Shown piece by piece: positions 25,151-35,918 of a stretch of 64,000 nt of DNA; positions within the stretch are counted from its first letter, which is position 1, and the number at the start of each line of letters is the position of its first letter. The position numbers and the translations under genes are program-made. The notes below the pieces were generated by a model that ran no database searches, had not been told where the DNA came from, and worked only from the letters and a program-made list of their open reading frames with translations. Source of the stretch: Methylibium rhizosphaerae (GTDB lineage: Bacteria > Pseudomonadota > Gammaproteobacteria > Burkholderiales > Burkholderiaceae_C); contig NZ_SWAR01000017.1 of the NCBI RefSeq assembly GCF_006386545.1, positions 1 through 64,000 of the forward strand, given 5' to 3'.

Positions 25151-26457
25151 TGGCCGCCGGGGGGAAGACGCAGAGGGTCTGCGTGGTGGGCGGCGGCTGG
25201 GCCGGCCTGGCCGCTGCGGTTGAAGCCGCCGGTGCGGGCCACTCCGTCACACTGTTCGAAATGGCGCCGCAGCTCGGCGGTCGTGCCCGCCGCGTGCCAC
25301 CCGGCCCGCTGGACCCTGCAGGGCTGGCGATCGACAACGGGCAGCACATCCTCATCGGCGCCTACAGCGAATCGCTGCGGCTCATGCGGCTGGTGGGTGT
25401 CGACGTCGGCGCGGCCTTCGACCGCCGCCCGCTCACCCTTCAATTCGCCGACGGCAGCGGCCTGCGCCTGCCTGCCGGCCCCGCCCTCACGGCCTTTGCA
25501 CGCGGAGTGCTCGCCGCCCGCAGCTGGAGCCTGCGCGACCGCCTAGCCTTGCTGGCAGCAGCCGGCGGCTGGCTGCTGCGCGGCTTTCGTTGCGACCCAC
25601 GACTCACGGTCGCCCAGCTCACCGCCAACCTGCCGCAACGCCTGCGCGACGAACTGCTGGCCCCGTTGTGCGTGGCGGCGCTGAACACACCGGTCGAGCA
25701 AGCCAGCGCCACCGTGTTTCTGCGGGTGATGCACGACGCGCTGTTCGCAGGCCCCGGTGCCGCCGACCTGCTGCTGCCGCGGGTGGACCTGAGCGCCTTG
25801 TGGCCCGAAAAGGCGCACGAATGGCTGCAGGGACGGGGAGTACGCATCGAGACCGGCGTGCGCGTCGCGACCCTCGAGCGCCGAGCCGGCACCTGGGACA
25901 TCGATGGCAAGGCATTCGACCGGGTGGTCCTGGCCTGCAGTGCGGTCGAGGCGGCCCGGCTGGTGCAGCAGGAAGCGCCCGCCTGGGCCCAGTTGGCCAA
26001 GGCGCTCTGCTATGAGCCGATCATCACGGTGCTGCTGTCGTCTGCCGGCACGCGGCTGGCGCAGCCGATGCTGGCCCTGCGCCAAGGGCTGGCCCAGTAC
26101 GTGTTCGACCTCGGCCAACTGCGTGGCGATGCCGCCGCTTCCGGCGTGCTGGCCGCGGTGATCAGCGGCGCGCGAGAGGCCGTCGAGCGAGGGCTCGAGC
26201 CCGCTGCCGAATCGGTCCGCCAGGAACTGATGCGCGAGCTGGGGCCCCAGCTGCGTGGAGAACCGAAGCTGCTGCGCACCTTGTGCGAAAAGCGAGCCAC
26301 CTTCCTGTGCACCCCCGACCTGCGCCGCCCGCCAGGCGCCATCGCGGCCGGGCTTTGGGCGGCCGGTGACTACGTCGAAGGCCCCTACCCCGCCACGCTC
26401 GAAGGAGCCATGCGCTCCGGCACGGCAGCCGCGCGCCAATCCACGGAACCGCACTGA
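25150..26457 (+). CDS. hpnE: HpnE, FAD-dependent hydroxysqualene dehydroxylase
   Basis: A 435-residue amine-oxidase-fold flavoprotein that reduces hydroxysqualene to squalene, the last step of the HpnCDE route. The GTG at 25150 shares a base with the hpnD stop (TAGTG). The dinucleotide-binding motif VCVVGGGWAGLAAAVEAAGAG comes near the N-terminus, with a second FAD contact near FEMAPQLGGRARR. The C-terminal flavin motif LWAAGDYVEGPYPATLEGAMRSG closes the site. Much longer in-frame openings exist upstream but overlap hpnD. Confidence 0.94.
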   Translation: MAAGGKTQRVCVVGGGWAGLAAAVEAAGAGHSVTLFEMAPQLGGRARRVPPGPLDPAGLAIDNGQHILIGAYSESLRLMRLVGVDVGAAFDRRPLTLQFADGSGLRLPAGPALTAFARGVLAARSWSLRDRLALLAAAGGWLLRGFRCDPRLTVAQLTANLPQRLRDELLAPLCVAALNTPVEQASATVFLRVMHDALFAGPGAADLLLPRVDLSALWPEKAHEWLQGRGVRIETGVRVATLERRAGTWDIDGKAFDRVVLACSAVEAARLVQQEAPAWAQLAKALCYEPIITVLLSSAGTRLAQPMLALRQGLAQYVFDLGQLRGDAAASGVLAAVISGAREAVERGLEPAAESVRQELMRELGPQLRGEPKLLRTLCEKRATFLCTPDLRRPPGAIAAGLWAAGDYVEGPYPATLEGAMRSGTAAARQSTEPH

Positions 26458-26477
26458 AACGAAACCATTTGGTGGGT

Positions 26478-26501
26478 GCAATTTTCGCTATACAAAATTG
26501 C
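26478..26501 (+). promoter_or_regulatory. inverted repeat GCAATTTT-N8-AAAATTGC in front of the IclR-type regulator
   Basis: Perfect 8-bp arms with an 8-nt spacer, ending 25 nt before the ATG of the regulator at 26527. A TATACA hexamer lies inside the spacer and could be the -10 box, so binding would block transcription. The AT-rich sequence stands out from the G+C-rich surroundings. Likely an autoregulatory IclR operator (inference). Confidence 0.6.
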
Positions 26502-26526
26502 GGCGTTCTAAGCGAGAATTCCTCTC

Positions 26527-27303
26527 ATGAAAAAGATCGAGGATCAGACCCCCACGATCCAGGTGATGGAACGCATGTTTGCATTGCTGGACGTGCTCGC
26601 GAGCCATCAGGACCCCGTGTCGCTGAAAGAGATCAGCGAACAGACAGGGCTGCACCCTTCGACGGCGCATCGCATCCTCAATGACCTCGCGATCGGCCGC
26701 TATGTCGACCGGCCGGAGGCCGGCAGCTACCGCCTCGGCATGCGCCTGCTGGAGCTCGGAAACCTGGTGAAGGCACGGCTCGACGTGCGCGATGCGGCGC
26801 TCGGGCCGATGCGGGAGTTGCACAAGCTGACCCACCAGCCGGTCAACCTGTCGGTACGGCAGGGCGACGAGATCGTCTATATCGAGCGCACCTACAGCGA
26901 ACGCTCCGGCATGCAGGTGGTCCGCGCGGTGGGCGGCCGCGCGCCGCTGCACCTCACCTCGGTCGGCAAGCTGTTCCTGGCGCATGACGATGCCCAGCGC
27001 GTGCGGGCCTATGCCACCCGCACCGGCCTGTCCGGACACACCCGCAACAGCATCACCGAGCTGCCCGTGCTCGAGCGGGAACTGTCACGCGTGCTGCAAA
27101 GCGGCACCGCGCGCGACAACGAAGAGCTCGAGTTGGGTGTGCGCTGCATGGCCGCAGGCATCTATGACGACCAGGACAAGCTCGTCGCAGGCCTGTCGAT
27201 CTCGGCCCCGGCCGATCGGCTCGAAGATGCCTGGATGGACCGCCTGAAGGCCACGGCGTCGCAGATCTCCTCGGCGCTGGGTCACCGGGGCCAGGCTCGC
27301 TAG
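26527..27303 (+). CDS. IclR-family transcriptional regulator
   Basis: A 258-residue regulator. The N-terminal winged helix (MERMFALLDVLASH, SLKEISEQTGLHPSTAHRIL) is followed by the IclR effector-binding domain from about residue 85. The end (GLSISAPADRL) is typical of the family. The ligand is unknown, and no catabolic genes adjoin it: it sits alone between hpnE and a PBP gene and has its own palindrome and terminator. Confidence 0.92.
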   Translation: MKKIEDQTPTIQVMERMFALLDVLASHQDPVSLKEISEQTGLHPSTAHRILNDLAIGRYVDRPEAGSYRLGMRLLELGNLVKARLDVRDAALGPMRELHKLTHQPVNLSVRQGDEIVYIERTYSERSGMQVVRAVGGRAPLHLTSVGKLFLAHDDAQRVRAYATRTGLSGHTRNSITELPVLERELSRVLQSGTARDNEELELGVRCMAAGIYDDQDKLVAGLSISAPADRLEDAWMDRLKATASQISSALGHRGQAR

Positions 27304-27317
27304 CGTTCTCGCGCCGC

Positions 27318-27358
27318 AAAGCAAAAGGCCTGGAGCGTCGCTCCAGGCCTTTTTGCTT
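27318..27358. terminator. bidirectional terminator between the iclR-type gene and pbpG
   Basis: AAAAGGCCTGGAGC pairs with GCTCCAGGCCTTTTT around a 3-nt loop, giving a U-tract on the plus strand and an A-tract that reads as U on the minus strand. It serves both convergent genes. Confidence 0.88.
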
Positions 27359-27370
27359 GAGGGTGTGTGC

Positions 27371-28417
27371 TCAGGAGGTGACGCGAGGGGTCGCGGCCGT
27401 CGCAGGCTGCGGATGGCCCAGGGGCATCGTCGTCTCCAGCCAGCGGCGCACGCGCTCCGCATCACCGATGCGCGAGTACTTTCCGGCGGAATCCAGGAAC
27501 ACCATGATCAGCTTGCGGCCCGCCAGGCTCGCCTGCATGACCAGGCAGCGGCCGGCTTCGGAGATGTAGCCGGTCTTCTGCAGGCCGATCTCCCACGTTG
27601 GGTTGCGCACCAGGCCGTTGGTGTTGCGGTATTGCAGGTTGCGGCGCCCGACGACCACCTGGTATTCCTGCGAAGTGGACAGCTCGCGGATCAGCGGGTG
27701 CTGGTAGGCCGCGTCCACCAGCGTCGCGAGGTCGCGGGCGCTGGACTGGTTGCGGCTCGACAGGCCGGTCGGCTCGACATAGCGGGTGTCGCTCATGCCC
27801 AGTTCGGCCGCCTTGTGGTTCATGGCGATCACGAAGCTGCGCAGGCCACCGGGGTAGTGCCGGCCCAGCGCATTGGCGGCCCGGTTCTCGGACGACATCA
27901 GCGCCAGGTGCAGCATTTCCTCGCGGGTGAGCTGCGTACCGATGGCCAGCCGGGAATGGCTCCCCTTTTCGAGGTCGATGTCTTCCGGCGTGACCGTGAG
28001 CATCTCGTCCAGCGGCTGCTGGGCCTCGACCACCACCAGCGCGGTCATCAGCTTGGTCAGCGAGGCGATGGGCAGCACGGCGCCCGAGTTCTTGCTGAAC
28101 AGGACTTCGTTGGTTTCCTGGTCCATCACCAGCGCCACGCTCGACTTCAGGTCGAGGGCGTCATCGGTGTTGTGCAGGCCGGAGAGTTGCCCGAACGAGG
28201 GACGCGCCGGCTCGACGTTGCGGGCCACGACACGGGTTTTGGTCACCCCACGTTTTGCGACGCGGCCGCTCTTGACCTTGGCGACCGACTTGCTCGCGGT
28301 CACGCGGCGGGTCTTGCTGGCCGCTTCGGCATTGGGGGCGGCGGACAGCATCAATCCCCCGGCGAAAGCCAGCACTAGCAGTGATTGAGTCAGGAATTTG
28401 AAACGGGACAACAACAC
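27371..28417 (-). CDS. pbpG: D-alanyl-D-alanine endopeptidase, PBP7/PbpG-like
   Basis: A 348-residue penicillin-binding protein of the S11 family that cleaves cross-links in periplasmic peptidoglycan. The GTG at 28417 has AGGAGA 9 nt upstream and gives a signal peptide (LTQSLLVLAFAGGLMLSAAP). The three active-site motifs are present: SLTK (PIASLTKLMTALV), SEN (SSENRAANALGRHY) and KTG (GLQKTGYISEAG). A Lys/Arg-rich linker follows the signal peptide. It stands alone between the convergent regulator and leuA. Confidence 0.93.
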   Translation of the reverse strand: MLLSRFKFLTQSLLVLAFAGGLMLSAAPNAEAASKTRRVTASKSVAKVKSGRVAKRGVTKTRVVARNVEPARPSFGQLSGLHNTDDALDLKSSVALVMDQETNEVLFSKNSGAVLPIASLTKLMTALVVVEAQQPLDEMLTVTPEDIDLEKGSHSRLAIGTQLTREEMLHLALMSSENRAANALGRHYPGGLRSFVIAMNHKAAELGMSDTRYVEPTGLSSRNQSSARDLATLVDAAYQHPLIRELSTSQEYQVVVGRRNLQYRNTNGLVRNPTWEIGLQKTGYISEAGRCLVMQASLAGRKLIMVFLDSAGKYSRIGDAERVRRWLETTMPLGHPQPATAATPRVTS

Positions 28418-28533
28418 GGGGCACTCTCCTGCGCTCGGCGAGCCGAGTGTAGGTGAAAGAAAAAAAGCATGCAATTCAAAAACTTACGTGCTTTTCCTCA
28501 AGTGCCCTGATACGAGAACTTTTTGGCTCAGGA

Positions 28534-30075
28534 TCAACCCTGAGCGGCAACGCGGTCGTTTTTGCTGTGCAGCTTGTTCAGTGCCGCCAAATACGCCTTG
28601 GCAGAAGCCACGACGATGTCGGGATCGGCGCCGACGCCATTGACGACCCGCCCACCATGCTGGAGCCGTATCGTCACTTCGCCCTGGGATTCTGTGCTTC
28701 CCGACGTGATGGCATTGACCGAATAGAGCAGCATTTCGGCGCCACTTTCCACCTTGGACTCGATGGCCTTGAGGCTCGCATCGACCGGGCCGTTGCCGTC
28801 GCTCTCAGCGTGGAGCTCCACTTCGCCGGCGGCAAACGCGACCTTGGCATGCGGGCGCTCGCCCATTTCGGAGTGCTGCGCGAGATCGAGCAGCCGGTAG
28901 TGCTCGTGCGTCGTGGTGACGCTTTCGTCGCCGACCAAGGCAATGATGTCCTCGTCGAAGATCTCGCTCTTGCGGTCGGCAAGGTCCTTGAACTTGGCAA
29001 ACGCGGCGTTGACCTCGGCCTCCGACTCCATCTCGATGCCCAGCTCCTGCAGCCGCTGCTTGAACGCGTTGCGACCCGACAGCTTGCCCAGCACGATCTT
29101 GTTGGCCGTCCACCCCACGTCTTCGGCACGCATGATCTCGTAGGTGTCACGCGCCTTGAGCACGCCGTCCTGGTGGATGCCCGACGCATGCGCGAAGGCA
29201 TTGGCTCCGACCACCGCCTTGTTGGGCTGCACCACGAAACCGGTGGTCTGGCTGACCATGCGCGAGGCCGGCACGATCTGCGACGTGTCGATGCCCACCT
29301 CGAGGCCGAAGTAGTCGCGGCGGGTCCGCACCGCCATCACCACTTCTTCGAGCGAGCAGTTGCCGGCCCGCTCGCCCAGGCCGTTGATGGTGCACTCGAC
29401 CTGCCGCGCGCCGCCCAGCTTCACGCCGGCCAGCGAGTTGGCGACCGCCATGCCGAGGTCGTTGTGGCAATGCACCGACCAGATGGCCTTGTCGGAATTC
29501 GGAATGCGCTCGCGCAGGGTCTTGATGAAGTTGCCGTAGAGCTCGGGGATCGCATACCCCACGGTGTCGGGAATGTTGATCGTGGTCGCGCCCTCGGCGA
29601 TCACCGCCTCGAGCACCCGGCACAGGAAGTCCACGTCGGAGCGGTAGCCGTCTTCGGGCGAGAACTCGACGTCGCCCGTCAGGTTGCGGGCGAACCGCAC
29701 CGCCAGCCTGGCCTGCTCATGCACCTGGTCCGGCGTCATGCGCAGCTTCTTCTCCATGTGCAGCGCACTGGTCGCGATGAAGGTGTGGATGCGCGCCGAG
29801 CGCGCGCCCTTCAACGCCTCGGCCGCACGCGAGATGTCGCGATCGTTCGCGCGGGCGAGCGAGCACACGGTGCTGTCCTTGATGCTGTCGGCGATCGCCT
29901 TCACCGCGTCGAAGTCGCCGTTGGACGAGGCGGCAAAGCCGGCTTCGATGACGTCGACGCGCAGGCGTTCGAGCTGCCGCGCGATGCGCAGCTTCTCTTC
30001 CTTGGTCATGGAGGCGCCGGGCGACTGCTCGCCGTCGCGCAAGGTGGTGTCGAAGATGATGAGCTTGTCGGCCAT
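28534..30075 (-). CDS. leuA: 2-isopropylmalate synthase
   Basis: A 513-residue LeuA. It condenses acetyl-CoA and 2-ketoisovalerate in the first committed step of leucine synthesis. The N-terminal catalytic TIM barrel starts with the metal-binding [16 protein letters not shown] and contains [16 protein letters not shown]. The C-terminal LeuA regulatory domain (feedback by leucine) ends the protein. Only 16 nt separate it from pssA upstream, so it is the last gene of the ilvB-ilvN-ilvC-pssA-leuA series. Confidence 0.97.
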   Translation of the reverse strand: MADKLIIFDTTLRDGEQSPGASMTKEEKLRIARQLERLRVDVIEAGFAASSNGDFDAVKAIADSIKDSTVCSLARANDRDISRAAEALKGARSARIHTFIATSALHMEKKLRMTPDQVHEQARLAVRFARNLTGDVEFSPEDGYRSDVDFLCRVLEAVIAEGATTINIPDTVGYAIPELYGNFIKTLRERIPNSDKAIWSVHCHNDLGMAVANSLAGVKLGGARQVECTINGLGERAGNCSLEEVVMAVRTRRDYFGLEVGIDTSQIVPASRMVSQTTGFVVQPNKAVVGANAFAHASGIHQDGVLKARDTYEIMRAEDVGWTANKIVLGKLSGRNAFKQRLQELGIEMESEAEVNAAFAKFKDLADRKSEIFDEDIIALVGDESVTTTHEHYRLLDLAQHSEMGERPHAKVAFAAGEVELHAESDGNGPVDASLKAIESKVESGAEMLLYSVNAITSGSTESQGEVTIRLQHGGRVVNGVGADPDIVVASAKAYLAALNKLHSKNDRVAAQG

Positions 30076-30091
30076 GAGAGTCTCCGCGGGC

Positions 30092-30925
30092 CTACTCGTG
30101 CAGGCCCTGTTCGTCGGGCTCGTCCATCGAGGTGGCGATCACGCTCACCGGGCGGCCCTTGCGCTTCTTCCACACGTACACCACATAGCCCGACAGCCCG
30201 TAGAACACGAACAGGCCGAACAGCACGGTGGGTGGGTGGATGTTGATCACGGCAATGCCGAGCGCGATCAGGACGATCACGATGAACGGCACCGAGCGCT
30301 TGAAGCTCACGTCCTTGAAGCTGTAGAACGGCACGTTGGTGACCATCGTGAGCCCGGCGTAGAGGGTGAAACCGAAGGCGGTCCAGGCCAGCCATTCGAT
30401 GCTGCGCACGTCGCGGTAGCCTGCGTCGTCTAGCAGCCAGATGAGCCCCATGACGAGCGCCGCAGCGGCCGGGCTCGGCAGCCCCTGGAAGAAGCGCTTG
30501 TCCACCACCTGTATGTTGGTGTTGAAGCGCGCAAGGCGCAGCGCAGCGCCCGCGCAATACACGAAGGCGGCGATCCAGCCGAGCTTGCCCAGCCCCTTGA
30601 GTGCCCACTCGTACACGATGAGCGCCGGAGCCGCACCGAACGACACCATGTCGGACAGGCTGTCCATGTGCTCGCCGAACGTGCTCTGCGTGTTGGTCAT
30701 GCGGGCGACGCGGCCGTCCAGGCTGTCGAGCACCATCGCGCAGAACACGCCGATGGCGGCCTGCTCGAAGCGACCGTTCATCGCCATCACGACGGCATAG
30801 AAGCCGCCGAACAGCGCGGCCAGCGTGAACAGGTTCGGCAGGATGTAGATGCCCTTGCGGCGCGGCCGCTGCGGCAGCGGGTCCTCGTTCAGGTCGTGGG
30901 TGTCGTCCATGGCTGCGTCATGCAT
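30092..30925 (-). CDS. pssA: CDP-diacylglycerol-serine O-phosphatidyltransferase
   Basis: A 277-residue membrane enzyme of phosphatidylethanolamine synthesis. The CDP-alcohol phosphatidyltransferase signature is complete as [15 protein letters not shown], then [10 protein letters not shown] (DG-x2-AR-x8-G-x3-D-x3-D). It has about seven hydrophobic segments and a charged C-terminal tail. It sits between ilvC and leuA, as often in Burkholderiales. The terminator after ilvC implies a separate promoter in the 113-nt gap. Confidence 0.95.
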   Translation of the reverse strand: MHDAAMDDTHDLNEDPLPQRPRRKGIYILPNLFTLAALFGGFYAVVMAMNGRFEQAAIGVFCAMVLDSLDGRVARMTNTQSTFGEHMDSLSDMVSFGAAPALIVYEWALKGLGKLGWIAAFVYCAGAALRLARFNTNIQVVDKRFFQGLPSPAAAALVMGLIWLLDDAGYRDVRSIEWLAWTAFGFTLYAGLTMVTNVPFYSFKDVSFKRSVPFIVIVLIALGIAVINIHPPTVLFGLFVFYGLSGYVVYVWKKRKGRPVSVIATSMDEPDEQGLHE

Positions 30926-30982
30926 GGGAGAAAACGTTCGATACGCGCTGCATAGGCCGGCGAGGATACATCACGCCCGCAA

Positions 30983-31021
30983 TGAAAAAAGGCCGCCGCG
31001 CCCTGCGGCGCGGCGGCCTTT
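30983..31021 (-). terminator. rho-independent terminator after ilvC
   Basis: On the minus strand GGCCGCCGCGCC pairs with GGCGCGGCGGCC around a 4-nt loop and is followed by TTTTTT. It lies 18 nt beyond the ilvC stop and separates the ilv genes from pssA-leuA. Confidence 0.88.
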
Positions 31022-31038
31022 GCGGTGCCGGAAACCGA

Positions 31039-32656
<1,618 letters not shown>

Positions 32657-32824
32657 GTGATCGTTTGTCGCGCTCTTCAGGCCGGGGGCGGTAACCCCAG
32701 GCCCTTGGCCACGCCTTTCGATTGAAGAAGGGAGATGGTCCCTGCAACCGGTCCTGGCCCTCCCCTGCGCTCCTGACGGCGTGCCGGCAAGCACGCCACC
32801 CTCGCACAGGTTCGGACCGGGGCT

Positions 32825-34600
32825 TCAGAGGTCTTCGGAACCCAGCAGCATCTCCGTAATGCCCTTGCCCGCCTGGACCATGGGCCAGACGTTCTCGGTG
32901 GGATCGGTGCGCACGTCGAGGAAGACGGTGCGGTCCTTGAGCTTCATGGCCTCGCGCAACGCAGGCTCCACGTCGCCCGGCTTCTCGACCAGCAGGCCGA
33001 CGTGGCCGTAGGCCTCCGCGAGCTTCACGAAGTCGGGCAGCGCATCCATGTAGCTGTGCGAGTAGCGGCCGCCGTAGTCCAGCTGCTGCCATTGGCGCAC
33101 CATGCCCAGGTAGCGGTTGTTCAGGGAGACGATCTTGACCGGCGTCTTGTACTGCAGGCAGGTCGAGAGCTCCTGGATGCACATCTGGATCGAACCCTCG
33201 CCGGTGATGCAGAACACGTCGGCATCGGGCTTCGCCAGCTTGATGCCCATGGCGTACGGCAGGCCCACGCCCATGGTGCCCAGTCCGCCGGAGTTGATCC
33301 AGCGGCGCGGCTCGTCGAAGCGGTAGAACTGCGCGGCCCACATCTGGTGCTGGCCGACGTCGGATGTGATGTAGGTCTCGCGGTCCTTGGTCATCTCCCA
33401 CAGGGTCTCGACCACGTACTGCGGCTTGATGACCTCGTTGGAGCGCTTGTACTTCAGGCAGTCGCGCTTGCGCCACTCGTTGATCTGGGCCCACCACGCC
33501 GAGAGCGCGGCCCCATCGGGCTTGGCCTGCGCTTCCTTCAGCTGGGCGATCAGCTCCTGCAGCACGTCCTTCACGTCGCCGACGATCGGGATGTCGACCT
33601 TCACCCGCTTGGAGATCGACGACGGGTCGATGTCCACATGGATGATCTTGCGTTCGACCGACGAGAAATGCTTCGGGTTGCCGATGACGCGGTCGTCGAA
33701 ACGGGCGCCCACGGCCAGCAGCACGTCGCAGTTCTGCATGGTCATGTTGGCTTCATACGTGCCATGCATACCCAGCATGCCGAGGAAGCGCGGGTCGGTG
33801 GCGGGGAACGCGCCCAGGCCCATCAGGGTGTTGGTGCACGGGTAACCCAGCAGGTTGACCAGCTCACGCAGTTCGGCCGATGCATTGCCCAGGATCACGC
33901 CGCCGCCGGTGTAGATGTAAGGCCGCCTGGCCTGCAGCAGCAACTGCACGGCCTTGCGGATCTGCCCGCTGTGCCCCTTGCGTGCCGGGGTGTACGAGCG
34001 CATCTCGATGTGCGACGGATACTGGAACGGCGCGGTCTTCAGCGACACGTCCTTGGGAACGTCGACCACCACCGGGCCCGGCCGGCCGGTACGCGCGATA
34101 TGGAAGGCCTTCTTGACCGTGACGGCGAGGTCGCGCACGTCCTTGACCAGGAAGTTGTGCTTCACGATCGGGCGCGTGATGCCCACGGTGTCGCACTCCT
34201 GGAAGGCGTCCAGGCCGATGGCGGGCGTCGGCACCTGGCCGGTGATGATCACCATCGGGATCGAGTCCATGTAGGCGGTGGCAATGCCGGTCACGGCGTT
34301 GGTCACGCCGGGCCCGGAGGTCACCAGCGCCACGCCCACGTCGCCTGTTGCGCGGGCATAGCCGTCCGCTGCGTGGATCGCGGCCTGCTCATGGCGCACC
34401 AGGACGTGCTCGATCGTCTCCTGCTTGTACAGGGCGTCGTAGATGTAGAGGACGGCACCGCCCGGATAGCCCCAGATGTGCTTGACACCTTCGGCCTGCA
34501 GGCAGCGAACGAGGATTTCGGAGCCGTTGAGCTCCTGATTGGGGGAAGGTTGCGGTTGTGCCGAAGCGGCACGCTTGACTTCCGCGGCAGACATATCCAT
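32825..34600 (-). CDS. ilvB: acetolactate synthase large (catalytic) subunit
   Basis: A 591-residue thiamine-diphosphate enzyme that makes acetolactate and acetohydroxybutyrate. The N-terminal pyrimidine-binding domain contains GYPGGAVLYIYDAL and the catalytic Glu region VLVRHEQAAIHAADGYARA. A central FAD domain follows, then the diphosphate-binding motif with GEGSIQMCIQELSTCLQY and NNRYLGMVRQWQ. The first ~25 residues are a variable extension. It is the first gene of the operon; the 275 bp before it is shared with the divergent sigma-factor gene and shows no clear leader peptide or attenuator. Confidence 0.97.
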   Translation of the reverse strand: MDMSAAEVKRAASAQPQPSPNQELNGSEILVRCLQAEGVKHIWGYPGGAVLYIYDALYKQETIEHVLVRHEQAAIHAADGYARATGDVGVALVTSGPGVTNAVTGIATAYMDSIPMVIITGQVPTPAIGLDAFQECDTVGITRPIVKHNFLVKDVRDLAVTVKKAFHIARTGRPGPVVVDVPKDVSLKTAPFQYPSHIEMRSYTPARKGHSGQIRKAVQLLLQARRPYIYTGGGVILGNASAELRELVNLLGYPCTNTLMGLGAFPATDPRFLGMLGMHGTYEANMTMQNCDVLLAVGARFDDRVIGNPKHFSSVERKIIHVDIDPSSISKRVKVDIPIVGDVKDVLQELIAQLKEAQAKPDGAALSAWWAQINEWRKRDCLKYKRSNEVIKPQYVVETLWEMTKDRETYITSDVGQHQMWAAQFYRFDEPRRWINSGGLGTMGVGLPYAMGIKLAKPDADVFCITGEGSIQMCIQELSTCLQYKTPVKIVSLNNRYLGMVRQWQQLDYGGRYSHSYMDALPDFVKLAEAYGHVGLLVEKPGDVEPALREAMKLKDRTVFLDVRTDPTENVWPMVQAGKGITEMLLGSEDL

Positions 34601-34875
34601 TTAGAACCTCTTGGAATTTCTCTAACGAAAAACCTTTGGTGCCCCTCTTCGCACCCTCGTGAGGTGGATGTGGGACCTGCGCGGTCAAAAAAACGGCACC
34701 CAGGTCGGGCAGCCGCTTGAGACCCAAAGAGCGTTGTGCGAAGCAGCATTATGGCATCACTTCGAAGCAACGGGCGCCCCGACACGCTTCGGTACTGCCT
34801 GGTTTCGGTGCAATGACATAATCCCGGCCGCCTCGGCGCCCTACGTCCGGCGCCGACGAACCGCACACGCCCCCC

Positions 34876-35442
34876 TTGGCTACCGACAAAGAACTCACGG
34901 ACTTCCTCAAGAGCGTCGAAAAGCGAGCCTTCAAGCGCACGGTCTACGCCATGCGCGACGAAGAAGGCGCGCTCGACATCGTGCAGGACTCCATGATCCG
35001 CCTGGCCGAGAAGTACGCGGATCGCCCGGCCGCCGAGTTGCCGCTGCTGTTCCAGCGCATCCTGTCGAACGCCACCATGGACTGGTTCCGCCGCCAGAAG
35101 GTGCGCGGTGCCGTCATGCAGTCCTTCTCGGATTTCGAGGGTCCCGACCATGACGGCGATTTCGATCTGCTGGAAACTTTGGAGGCCCTGGACGGCTCTA
35201 CCGCCACCGAAAGCTCGGCGGACTCGGTGTCGCGGGCCCAGATTCTGCAAGTGATCGAAGGAGAGGTCGGCAAGCTGCCGGCGCGTCAACGCGAGGCCTT
35301 CCTGATGCGTTACTGGGAAGAGCTCGACGTCGCCGAGACGGCCGCTGCCATGGGTTGCTCGGAAGGCAGCGTCAAGACCCACTGCTCCCGCGCGGTGCAC
35401 AGCTTGGCCAAGGCCCTGAGAGCGAAGGGAATCACGCTGTGA
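34876..35442 (+). CDS. sigma-70 family RNA polymerase sigma factor (ECF type)
   Basis: A 188-residue protein. The best start is a TTG at 34876 giving LATDKELTDFLKSVEKRAF. Region 2 is seen as EEGALDIVQDSMIRLAEKY, and region 4 helix-turn-helix as ELDVAETAAAMGCSEGSVKTH. The acidic linker contains DFEGPDHDGDFDLLE. Its stop overlaps the next gene (GTGA), which encodes a membrane protein that could act as its anti-sigma factor. The rare start codon suggests low expression. Confidence 0.92.
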   Translation: MATDKELTDFLKSVEKRAFKRTVYAMRDEEGALDIVQDSMIRLAEKYADRPAAELPLLFQRILSNATMDWFRRQKVRGAVMQSFSDFEGPDHDGDFDLLETLEALDGSTATESSADSVSRAQILQVIEGEVGKLPARQREAFLMRYWEELDVAETAAAMGCSEGSVKTHCSRAVHSLAKALRAKGITL

Positions 35443-35912
35443 AGAACTCGAACGCCACTTACTCGCTGCCCCCCCGCCTCGACCCTGAGGCGCTGGAAGC
35501 CCGCTTTGCCTTGCGCCTCACCGCTCGCCTGAGCGAGGGCAGCGAAGCCGTGTCGCACGACGTGAGCGAGCGCCTGCGGGTGGCGCGCGACCAGGCGCTC
35601 GAACGTGCCCGCGCAGCCCGGCGCCTGACTGCCACGTCTGCCGAAGCTGCGGTGGTGGCCTCCGGGTCCGGCACCGCATCGCTTGGCGGCGGTCCGGCCA
35701 GCTGGTGGATGCGCCTGGCGTCACTCATCCCGTTTGCGGCGCTGATTGCCGGGTTGCTGCTCATCCAGCAGATCCAGCAGCAGGAAGAAATCGATACGGC
35801 CGCAGAGATCGACGCCGACCTGCTGTCCGACGACCTCCCGCCCGACGCCTACAGCGACCCTGGGTTCAGGGAGTTCCTCACCATGCCCGGGCCCTCCGCA
35901 GGCCGGGAATAG
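35439..35912 (+). CDS. DUF3619-type membrane protein, possible anti-sigma partner
   Basis: A 157-residue protein. The GTG at 35439 overlaps the sigma-factor stop by 4 nt. An Arg/Ala-rich cytoplasmic N-terminal part of about 88 residues has the feel of a helical sigma-binding domain. One membrane helix follows (WWMRLASLIPFAALIAGLLLI, residues about 89-109), then an acidic periplasmic tail (DADLLSDDLPPDAYSD). The family has no established function. Coupling to the sigma gene and the topology suggest an anti-sigma role (inference). Confidence 0.8.
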   Translation: MKNSNATYSLPPRLDPEALEARFALRLTARLSEGSEAVSHDVSERLRVARDQALERARAARRLTATSAEAAVVASGSGTASLGGGPASWWMRLASLIPFAALIAGLLLIQQIQQQEEIDTAAEIDADLLSDDLPPDAYSDPGFREFLTMPGPSAGRE

Positions 35913-35918
35913 GCCACG

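Noticed and set aside
28527-28544. Hairpin CTCAGG/CCTGAG overlapping the leuA stop
   Set aside because: On the leuA strand it is followed by A residues, not U, so it is not a terminator for leuA.
34601-34875. Possible leader peptide or attenuator before ilvB
   Set aside because: I looked for a short frame rich in Leu/Val/Ile and a terminator hairpin with U-tract. One frame (MLLRTTLFGS) has few such codons and no terminator follows.
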